Shown in pieces: positions 1 to 10,400 of a DNA stretch of 38,651 nucleotides. The notes beneath the pieces were generated by a model. It had not been told where the DNA came from, made no database searches, and worked only from the letters and a program-made list of their open reading frames with translations. This stretch comes from Zygnema cylindricum (lineage: Eukaryota; Streptophyta; Zygnematophyceae; Zygnematales; Zygnemataceae): assembly GCA_037447655.1 (NCBI GenBank), contig JBBHKE010003337.1:1-38651 (forward strand). Direction: 5' to 3'. How positions within the stretch are numbered: position 1 is the first letter of the stretch; each line of letters opens with the position of its first letter. Made by a program: the position numbers and the translations under genes.

Positions 1-215
1 TATGTTTACTGGCACGGCCTTCCATTATGTCGTGCCAATTAACATCGTTTCTCAATTATGATTGGCGCCACGTAGGTTAGAGTCAAGATTTTGAAAATCT
101 GCCAAATATCTTCAACGGAATGTTAGAACGAAAAATGTGTACCGTCTCTAGATTTTGAAAATCTGTAAAATATATTCAACGGAAAGTCAAAACGAAATAT
201 CTGTACCGGTGTAAC
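1..215. repeat. Dispersed repeat, left copy, with 64-bp internal tandem unit
   Basis: Positions 48-82 are a perfect 35-bp inverted match to 22460-22494, and weaker homology continues on both sides, inward to about 210 (matching down to about 22400) and outward to the window edge. Inside, a 64-bp unit is repeated twice, from 86 and from 150, each starting with the palindrome AGATTTTGAAAATCT. The right-hand copy has only one such unit. No reading frame of note. The repeat probably extends left of the window, so its true ends are not visible. Confidence 0.75.
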
Positions 216-1660
216 GTACTTAAAGTATACCAGCGTAATGTACTTAAAGTATAATATGAGTGTGCTCTAACGTACTATGTGTACCTTCATCAAGGTTTGT
301 AGCAAACCCTTACTCCCTCACTGCCATGGCTTTTATTTAAATGCCTACCTCCAACGGAAAGCCTCTGCCGTATTATGTGACATCTGTCACATTTTTACGT
401 GTGGTAATATAGTGAAAGTGCGGCAAACTGTGGACAGTGGATGGCGTGTACGACGTGTTTGGTTCTCATCGCTTGTTCGTGTTGGCGATTTTTTCTACGC
501 TTCACTTGAACATCGCGCACATCGTCCACGCTGTACCCGCACATCATCACGTTTGAAAAGACTCTCTTCATATTGGACGATGCGCGGGATCGTCTAGTTG
601 TAGGATACTCTCCTCGACAGGAGAGTATCTTCACACTGGACGACATGCGCAATTGCTTCGCGAATCTAGAAAAGCTAAAAATCCAACGGTCGATAATTAC
701 GCATATAATGCTGGAGCGATCCAATAAACATGTTTCGTCATGTTTCGTCTGACAAAAAATAATAAAACTGTACGAATATGTACGAAATTATATAGCGTCA
801 ATAAACAACACCACTTTTCCTCTAATGGAAGTTCACCCTTAGCCGACACGGAAATTTTTCCAGTGCATAATCACAATATCGGTGATTCGCATAAACAAAA
901 ATCGTATCGGCATATTGGAAAATATTATAGCCCCTTTTGATGAATAAAACCCAAAATCGTCATCGCCGGTACGTTATGTTTTGATAGTTACTATTTTTAA
1001 TCTTGAGGCACACGACTTTTATGTGTCCGTTCAACTGATACGCTGTCCACAAACCATGCGCAGATTGCGGAAATTTCGTGCGACAACTGGTTCAAAAATG
1101 TAACAACCATAGTTCAAAAGTAGGTGAAAGTACGCCCATACAATATGCCTATTGTATGCAAAACATACAATATGACCTTAAGACCCATATTTAATTAGCC
1201 TCAAAATAAAAAAAAAGGTAACACGGTTGAATTGCACATCGATCAATAGAGAATTAAACGTCATGTCTAAATTTTGAAAAACATTCAAACAAAAGTTTAG
1301 TTTTCTGTGAGTTTTGAGGTGTTTTTTATTTAAACCGTCAGATTTGGACAATCGGACGGTCGTTGATCAAAGTAGCGATCTAAGAAGATAAAATGAAAAG
1401 CCCATAACACAACTTACCATAGGACTATCTGTCATATTAGCGTCTGCAATTTTGAACGTCCGCCTGTTTTAGTTCGCTAATAAAAATCGTCCGGCGGTGT
1501 CCGTTGTACTATGATATTAAATCATATTCAGACGTCGTACAAGAGTGTGCACGATGCACACACATACAATATGCCTCCTCTACGCGAGTTTTGTGCAAAG
1601 TTTTGTGTGCCTACCAAAGGCCTACCATAAAAAAGCCTTCTTTTGAACTATGGTAACAAT
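216..1660. other. Gene-free repeat-derived DNA
   Basis: No convincing coding sequence. A perfect hairpin lies at 604-629 (11-bp arms, 4-base loop). Positions about 590-760 match 16640-16830 in inverted orientation, sharing for example the words ATTGCTTCGCG and TTTCGTCTGACAAAAAA. The word CATACAATATG recurs between 1130 and 1575. The short open frames here have no recognisable protein features. Confidence 0.6.
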
Positions 1661-2582
1661 TAGTGTTGTGTATCGGTAAGGATTTGCCGATAACCGATAT
1701 CGACCTTTTTTCGGGTACCCAATAATCGATATATTGGTACGATATATCGCTATCGGTATTATCGCCGATAAATACCCAATATTTATTGGTTTTATCGGCG
1801 ATAACACCGATATCGATAACTATCGGCGATATTCGTACGGACCGTACAGATAAATGTACGGCTAGTACACTCAACTGTACGTGTTATTCTCCGGACGCGC
1901 CCTTATAACAACCCCTATCTACTGAGGTGTACCAATCAGATCGCACAGAAAGGACACATAAGTACAGTAGCCGCCATGAGATCTGTACAGTTTTGGTACG
2001 GATACAGTAAAAACGATGTACCTTTCACATCCGACGCCATGGTTTTGTCTCTTTCTTCCTTGGGATCCACTGGGGACCTGCCACGTGTCAATCTGTTGGC
2101 TTTTTTGGCATAAGCTGCCAAAAGAGCCATTCCGGGATGCCCGCGCTCACGCTGGCCGTCCGCTCGTATTTTCTCATTCCAAGTTGTCCGTTCGATTCCG
2201 GCGGCGCGTAGAATGTTATTTTGCATCGGTTGTACTTTTACCGTTCCATGTTCACCAGTTTCTCGGCATAATTTCGTAAGTTGCCGTTAAATTCCTGTTC
2301 AGTTAACCGGCCAGCGTTTATGTGCTGCGCTGTCCGTAATAAATCGCAGTTAAACAGAGACGGAACAGATTCTTATACGTGGCATGCCACGCTTATAAAG
2401 TAAATAATATAATATAGTATGTTATAAATTACTATTGTATGCATACTATACTTTTTTAAGTTATCGCCGATATGGAATTTGTTGGTCTCAGACCGATATG
2501 TCGGGACCTCTGACGGTTCGATTACAGATAACTATCGGTATCGGTGTTATCGTGATAAGTTTTTTACCGATACACAACACTA
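1661..2582. mobile_element. hAT-like non-autonomous DNA transposon, copy 1
   Basis: The element begins with TAGTGTTGTGTATCGGTAA and ends with its exact 19-bp reverse complement. It is flanked by an 8-bp target duplication with one mismatch: gtaacaat (1653-1660) and gtaacaac (2583-2590). Eight-base duplications with TIRs starting TAG/CAG are typical of hAT elements. The interior carries many TATCGG/CCGATA words near both ends, which could be subterminal transposase-binding motifs (inference). No transposase frame is present, so it would depend on a partner element. It shares its ends and central sequence with the element at 2924-3744. Length 922 bp. Confidence 0.88.
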
Positions 2583-2590
2583 GTAACAAC

Positions 2591-2760
2591 ATGTTATCAC
2601 AATATGGAAAATCTCCTCACGGTTGGCAGACTCCGCAATTAATTTCCGCAATGTGTTCTTCGTACTTTCAACACTATGTTATCACAATATGGAAAATCTC
2701 CTCACGGTTGGCAGACTCCGCAATTAATTTCCGCAATGTGTTCTTCGTACTTTCAACACT
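2591..2760. repeat. Perfect 85-bp tandem duplication
   Basis: Positions 2591-2675 and 2676-2760 are identical 85-bp copies placed head to tail, beginning immediately after the right target duplication of the first hAT-like element. Perfect identity suggests a recent event. The remainder to 2915 is unique, non-coding sequence. Confidence 0.92.
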
Positions 2761-2923
2761 ATTTCCAGGAAAGGAGCTGTTTGGGGGGAGGGGACTACAG
2801 TAGCTCAGTTTTGCGCGCAGTTTAGCGAACTGATGGTGCAGAACTGCCCTACTGAAAGGTCACCCTTGGGCTTTTCCGCGCGGTAAACGTAGTTCAAATG
2901 TGCGAAACACTATATGTAATTTG

Positions 2924-3744
2924 TAGTGTTGTGTATCGGTAAGGATTTTCCGATAACCGATATGGGCCATTTTTCGGGGACCCGATAATCGATATATTGG
3001 TACAATATATCGCTATCGGTCTTATCGCCGATAAGTAGCCGATAATATCGGCTACTTATCGGCGATAATGCCGATAACGATAACTATTGGCGATAACTGT
3101 ACGAACCGTACAGATAAATGTATGGCCTGTACACTCATATGTACGTCTTATTCCCCCGACAGTAGCCGGCATAATATATGTACGGCTTTAGTACGGCTCC
3201 AGTTAAAGCGATGTACCTTCCACATCCGACGCCGTGGCTTTGTCCCTTTCTTTTTTTAGATCCACTTAAAAACTGCCACGTGTCATCCGTCGACTTTTTT
3301 GGCCAAAGCCGCCAAAAAAGCCATTCTGAGATGTCGGCGCTCACGCTGACCGTCCGCTCTTACTTAATCATTGAATGTCGTCCGTTCGATTCTAGCCGCG
3401 CGCATAATGTTATTCTGCATCCGTTGTACTTTGAGTCCGCCGTCTTTTTACCGTTTCATGATAATCAGTTTATCGGTACAATTCCGTACATTCCCGTCAA
3501 ATTTATGTACAGTTAACCGCCCAAAAAGTACTACAAAGTGCAACGTATTTTTTCGTCAAATTCCGTACATTTCCCGTAAAAATCCGTACATTTCACGTAA
3601 AATTCCGTTCAGTTTACCGGACAGAAAGCATTCCGGACAGAAAGTACAGAAAGTACAAATATATCGGGACCGCTGACCGTTCGATAACGATAACTATCGG
3701 TATCGGTGTTATCGCGATAAGTTTTTTACCGATACACAACACTA
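2924..3744. mobile_element. hAT-like non-autonomous DNA transposon, copy 2
   Basis: Same family as 1661-2582: the same perfect 19-bp TIRs and shared central sequence. It is flanked by a perfect 8-bp target duplication, gtaatttg, at 2916-2923 and 3745-3752, which fixes the ends. Length 821 bp. It contains a perfect hairpin at 3022-3068 (23-bp arms around a single base) and repeated TTCCGTACAT-type words near 3540-3600. No transposase is encoded; the small open frames are by-products of the repeat sequence. Confidence 0.92.
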
Positions 3745-3752
3745 GTAATTTG

Positions 3753-4479
3753 ACTAATTTCCCCATACTCTACAGTACAGTACAGTACCGTACAGCAAGC
3801 GTTTAGTTTGGACGAATACAATGTACGGCATATAGGGTTGCCAATTCGTTTCGCACTTTGAACTATGCGGTAAATCAAACCGCGCGGTTTGTGCCAGTTG
3901 TATGTGGAAGCAGCACCTGGCCTTTTTGGTTTTGCTGACTTGTTGACTGCTACAGTTCTACGTGCTGCCTCATGATGCCATGGCGTTTCTTGCAGCCCCT
4001 CGTCCATCCTTCGCGTTAAAGCGATGTTCGCGAAATGCATCGAAACTTACATGAATCAGTTTCTTTCTATTTGTCGATCATAGCTGTAGTTATTGTAATT
4101 CAATATTGTCGTGGACTCGGCCTATTTTGCTTGCAAGTAATCTATAAATTAGGGTTTCTGTATTTTTAAAGCTGTTTGGGTCTACTGATTTTTCAAGAAA
4201 CTGTTACTAGGCTTCTGAATTTTCATGTTTTCATGTTTTTTCTTGTTCTCATGAAAATTCTGTTGCTCTGAACTAGGCGTTGTGAGTTTTTAACAAAGTA
4301 ATTTCGGAAATAATATCTGATTTGAAAGTGGAAGACGATTCTATGAATTCGGGAGCTTTGAATTAAAATCACTGTTTCAATAGTGTAACAATTCAGCTTT
4401 CCTTTGTATGAATCTCCATAAGACATTTTGATTATGTATATAATTATGTAAATAGGTTTCGACAAATCCAGAAATTGCG
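3753..4479 (+). promoter_or_regulatory. Upstream region of the LAZ1-like gene
   Basis: This interval lies between the second hAT-like element and the first coding exon. A TATA-like CTATAAATTA at about 4141 is followed directly by AGGGTTT, the reverse complement of the telo-box found in many plant promoters and 5' leaders. An ACAGT microsatellite lies at 3773-3795. A possible 3' splice site (AAATAG, about 4456) sits shortly before the start codon, so a 5' UTR intron is possible. No start site can be proven from sequence. Confidence 0.35.
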
Positions 4480-7400
4480 ATGACTCGAAGTCCATCAGTA
4501 TTAAGTGTATTCGTTTTCTCTGAAGAGCCTCCTGATCTTGTACGAACATGGGCTCTTCTGATTGCTGGAGCGTCCGTATTGTTAGCTTGTTGTTTGACGG
4601 CTTTTTTAATAGGCGAACATCTCACCGCCTATAACAAACCAGAGGTAAGAATAGTTGGCCTCTTTACCTTTCTTTCCTCGCTTTTGAGACTTGCCTTGTC
4701 AATTTTTTCATTCATTCGCTTTTGTGTTACGATCTTTCTTTCAGTTTAATTAACTGAAAAATGCACGTTTTTGACAAATTGTACAGTTTTCTGTACAATT
4801 ACTATGATCACTACGTCAGTAACGCCAGTGCTGACATACGTATATTTTTTTTTAAACTGTTAACTTCTACCTTGCAAGTCTTAGCGCTGATGTTTACTCG
4901 TTGTAGTTTTCGAAAACTCTTTCTTTTTGGTCCCATTTGGAATTGACAACCATATCGTGATTATCAAACTTCTACTTGCAATTGATCAAGAATTTATCCA
5001 TCCTATTCTCATTTCTATTCAATTGGCAACTAGGAAATTTCTGGAGATTTAAACTACTTCTATTTTCCATTGGACATAAGCTGGAAGCCTTTTTATTTTT
5101 TATTAAACGACTAAAGGATTGTCTTGTCCATTGGGTGTGGTACAAGAAAAATTGAACTTAATGATTAGAAGTCGTGCGGGCTTTTGACGTGTTTATTATT
5201 CTGAATGTCTTTGAAGTTAATTTCCACAATTATTGTCATTTTTTCTTTTTTTTCGGTGGGCTGTTTGAAACCATTTCCAACCCCGTATGCTTTATTATTT
5301 CGGTGATTGCAGGAGCAAAAATGGATTATTGGTTGTATCTTCATGGTTCCCTTGTATTCTACATGTTCAGTAAGAGCTACCTCTACCTCTGAGTGTTAAC
5401 TTGTGAAATTATCGCGTTTCATAGTTTTAATCTGCGAAAAGGTCTGGGAACGCTATATGTGGTTACCCTGTACTATACACGCGTTATACTAGAAAAATCT
5501 GTATACAACGCATATAATACCGGGTCACCAGATCTAGCGTTTCCACGCGTTTTCGCACTTAAGAACTATGATGTGTTTGGAAGGTTGGTTCGTAAATTGG
5601 GTCTCCTTCCACTTTTGGTCTACTTGAGTCAATTTCAATGCATTTGCTTGGCCTGGTCTTGCAGAATATATGGCTCCATGAAGGAATTAATTTAAAACCT
5701 TCAGTTAACCTCAACCATCTTCTTGCGTGGTCAGTTTTTATCGTTGTGGCAGCCTCAACTCGACACTGTTTCCAATCTCATTCGTAATTGTTATGAAGCT
5801 TACACGATTTATTCCTTTTGCATGTTTTTAATCGCTTGTCTAGGTGAGTAAATTTTCCTTTTTCCCTTCCTTATTTCCTTTTTGTATCCCTTTTGTGCTA
5901 TTTTTGCAGAATGTATCTTGTTTGTGCTATTTTTTCAGGATGTACCTTGCTTGTGCTATTTCTTCAAAAAATACCTTATTCGTGTGTTTTTTCAAGATAT
6001 TATATTTATTCTCCATCTTACAAGCTCCAAATAAGAACTGCTTCTGTTGTGCCTGTAGCTCTGCAATGTGTGGAAAAAGAAAGAAAAAGAAATTATCGGT
6101 ATATTTTTTAAACCCTTTATATACTTCTTAATGGAAAATTGATGTTACACCAAGCCTATTTCAATGCTTGGCCGTAAAACGATAAAGCAAAAAAAAACCA
6201 AGACAGGAAGCCTATCCTTCTTCACCAAGATGGTACAAATCAAATCTTTTGGAATGTTAACCTGAATTTGTACCTTTTTGGTAAGTAAGAAGTATCACAA
6301 AGATACAAGAAAGTATGAAAAAGGTACAAGAAATTACCAAAAAAAACAAGGAGGTACTGTAAAGTTACAAATCTTGGACAACAAGATTTCAACATAGTGC
6401 AAAAAGGCTTAGTTTAAACTGATTAGACAAAATGTAACGAAAAGACATCCTCTGTTTACAGGTGGAGAAGAAAGGACAATTGAAAAGCTTTCAGGGCGAT
6501 CTCCTTTGCCAGGACCACAGACACCTTTATTAGAAAGAAGAAAAAAACATCCTCCAGGTTATAGCAGAATCACAGAAGAGCTTCATCATCCTCCGCCCAT
6601 GAACTTATTTTTAAAACCATGGGTTCCTGGCCCTCAGTTTTACGTCACAATCAAGGTTGGCATTGTTCAATATGTAAGTTTTCTGTTCTTAGAAAAGTCA
6701 TTATATATTGGAAGATATTGGACCTTTTTCTTTCATTTATAACCTTCTAATTGTACCTCACCGATTTGTGTATAAGTTTCCTTGTTAAGAAAATATTTAA
6801 TAATTTTGAAGCTCGCTGTTTCTTTTGGTGGTTTTTGAAGCACATTGATTTTTTTTGTTTTATTAAATTGATACTTTTGGTTGCAGATGGTTTTGAAAAC
6901 ACTTTGTGCGGTTGTTCAAATGATATTGGATCCATGGCGCCTTTATGGAGAGGGAGACTTTGACTGGAATACAGGGTAAGAATTTTATCCCCACAAAATA
7001 CACTGCCCAATGTTATCAGTGTGAAGAAATTATGAGTATTATTCCTAAGTAGTAGTAATAGTAGCATAAGTATGAGTATTATTAAAATTAGCATTATTAG
7101 TATTTTAAGTTTTATTAATTGCAGGCCACTCCCTTAAATAGTATTGTTATTGCCCAAAAAGTCGTAACTGAATTAATGTTTTAAACATAAATAGCAATGG
7201 CCATCACATTTTCTACAAATGTTTTTGCTTGGTCTGTTTTAGTGGGTTTCAAAACGGCAAGATGTGTGCAAGGCATTGCTGTTATGTTACAGGCATTTTA
7301 TCACATGTATTATTTTTAAAGCTTAGCAGTTATTTTGAACACCCATTTCAACAGAATTATCTTGTGATGTATGCACACACTTTACCCCTTTTTGTGAGAA

Positions 7401-10400
7401 GAATGTTCTTCCCATTTATCTTATGCATACTTACACATGGTTTTGCAAAATATTATCTTTTATGATTATAAAATTTTGTGTACAAATTACCCTTTTTTAT
7501 ATATAAAGACTGGTATTTAAAAAGATAACTGTTTGTTTTTATTGAGGTTGGTGTACTCTTGTAACTCATGTACATTTATATCCGGACATAGATTAAAACC
7601 GGGAGATTCCTCACATTCTCCTTCACCACTCTTTCCCCCCTTCACTCCCTCTCTTTCCTTCCCCTCTTGACTCCTGCACTTTATTTTTTCTGTTTTTCCA
7701 CTCCCTTTCACTCTTGTCTACATTTCCTTTCCCGATTCCCATTTCCTCCCTCTCTGACCTTTCAGTGAATCTCTTGTTCTCCCACTCTCTCCTCTCCAAA
7801 GTGTATTTGTTCCTGACAATGTCTTTTTGCACTTTTTCATGTCACAGTTTGAAAAAAAAAAGGGTGGAGGGGGGAAGGGAAGGGGAGGCTGAGGGAAAAC
7901 GTGGTTGATTTTATTTTTTGGAAGTCTTCTTGCAATTTATCATGTCACATTTCGAAAAAAAAATATGAGGTTGATTGTGTTTCTGTTTTGTCGTTATCCT
8001 ATATGACATTAGTTGTCACTTCAGTCTTTTTCATATCTCAGTTTGAAAAAGAAAAAAAGAGAAGGGAGGGGCCAGGGGAAATATGTGGTTGATTATTATT
8101 TATTTATTTTTTTCTGGATGCAGTTATCCTTATATGACATTAGTCCTCAACTTCAGTCAGTGTTGGGCCATTTACTGCCTAGTGATGTTTTATCACGCCA
8201 CCTGGCAATATTTAGTCCCCATCAAACCACTTGGCAAGTTTATCAGTATCAAGGCAATTATTTTTGTTACTTGGTGGCAAGGCGTTATTATTGCTCTGGC
8301 ATTTGCTTTTGGAGTTTTAAAGGCTCCTCAGGATGACTACACGCTCGGTATCGCATTTCAGAACGCTCTCCAGGATTTCCTTGTGGCATTGGAGGTCTAA
8401 AAACCTACCCTGATTTCTACGGGTCACATTTTTATTTATATGTATATATGCAATAGCAATAATATGCAGTAATATACAATAATATACAAATGGAAACTTT
8501 TTTTATGTATGATACATGCATGTATGCATACTTATGGGCATAGATATATCTTAATGTATGTATGTATGTATGTATGCATGTGTTATATACGTACATATGT
8601 ATACATATATAAATATTTGACTTTGGAACTTAATCACTGTTTCAAATGGTTGGTTGTTATTAAACTTCTTGTTGGTTGTATCGGCATGGGTGCTGTATGA
8701 ACGACATGGAGGAGATCAATATCTAGTCTTTTGGATGGATAATTATGTTATTATGTGGGTTCTTCTTTTCTTTGCAAGCAAATATAATAGAAACTGGATG
8801 TAAGAGTTAAGAAAATCTTCACTTCATTATATTAGAGGTCATAAAGCACGGATGTTATATATGGTAAGGAAGTAGTTTTGGGCCCTGATATCCGTTGTTA
8901 GTATCTGCTATTATCTATAGATCAGCAGTATTTTTGGTGTTGAAATGTAAAGTTCCCAGGAGTCTTTTCCATGTTGATGTTAATGGTAGACTCCTTTTTC
9001 TAATGTAACCATTTGGTGCCTTATGCGTATAGTAAAGTGAAGAGGTTCTAAACAAATTGTCTTAATGAAGACCTCTTTTATGCCTAATGTGAGAGGTCCC
9101 GTGTCATACGAAGGAAGTGATTCAATTAGCAAATCTATTTTGTAGTTTCTTTAGGGATGCAGGCAAGTTTAGCATCTGTTCATTCTTACACTTCTTAATT
9201 GTCCTAATTTTAAATATTTCTTCTTTTCCAGATGTCTATAGCGGCCATTGCCCACATGTACTGCTTCCCTTCGACTCCCTACAAACATGTGGGAAAAGTA
9301 GACACGAGTGCCTCCCAGTATGTTTCGGTTATGGACAATATGGCGGCCATGGATTCGGCTGTGGATCCAGAGGAGGTTCTTGCAAGCGAGGAAGTTGGGT
9401 ATCAAAGTTTTTTGCCTCGACCAACACGACAAGCACATACGAGTGTTACCGCAAGTATTCATGACGTTCTTATCGGGGGCGGCAAAGAGGTATGTGATAC
9501 TTTATCTGATACATAATGTGATACTTAGTGTGATGTTTTATGTGATACTTTTAGTATATTCCCTTTTGTGTGGATAACTGCCTTTTGGGGATGTATGCTT
9601 TTTGGTGAGTGTGCACCTGTGGATAAAAAGACTTCCGAATATTGGAGAAGGCTTTTGGGGGAACTCCTACGTGTGGGTAAATGCCTTTGAGCAAGCCCCA
9701 TCATGCAGTTTCGGACTGTGTATTCTAAGTAAAATTTCTAAAAGGCGGTGTTGTATTTCTGGCAATAACGTGCTGGGCAGGGTTGACCTCTGGATTTTTA
9801 TCAGGAATCATATCAGGAGATAGTCTTTCTTTTTGCTGTAATTGTCAAGCATTTCTTTCTGCAAAATCTGTTGGGCCACAGGAATGCGTAAATTGATAGG
9901 CATGAACTGGAATAACACACTCGTAATTTCGCTGTTTATTAACTATATTTTCAAGACGATATCCTAACGATAGTTTCCATCAACTATATCGTACATACTT
10001 GTCGGGTTTTACAAATGCTGGCGTTGACGGGGAGGGGTCTGGAAATGATGAGTCATAATTTTGCTTGGCTGTATGTGTTTTTTTCTGACAACGAAATGTT
10101 TTAGCTGTAAGTAAAACAAAACTAAGATAAAAGAAAAACAGAGTAGGCATATATTAAATTGAAATTAAATATACATATTAACATCTATTCCTGCACTTAA
10201 ATTCATATTTTTTCTTCTAAGATTATTCAAATTCTTTCTAAAGATGGCTATCAGGTTTTAATTCCAATTTCTTCCCTTTTTTTTTTCCCTTTTCTGAACA
10301 CAAAATATCAATATTGTGACATTTTATTGTACAAAGTGGACTGAGAGTGTCAACAGCCACGGACCCTGAATTATAGATTTTAAACTTCATAACTTCTTAA

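Noticed and set aside
2016-3516. Frames of 87 and 112 codons shared by the two hAT-like elements
   Set aside because: They are similar only because the elements are related, and they share no domain with transposases. The shared DNA has no sign of protein-level constraint that I can see.
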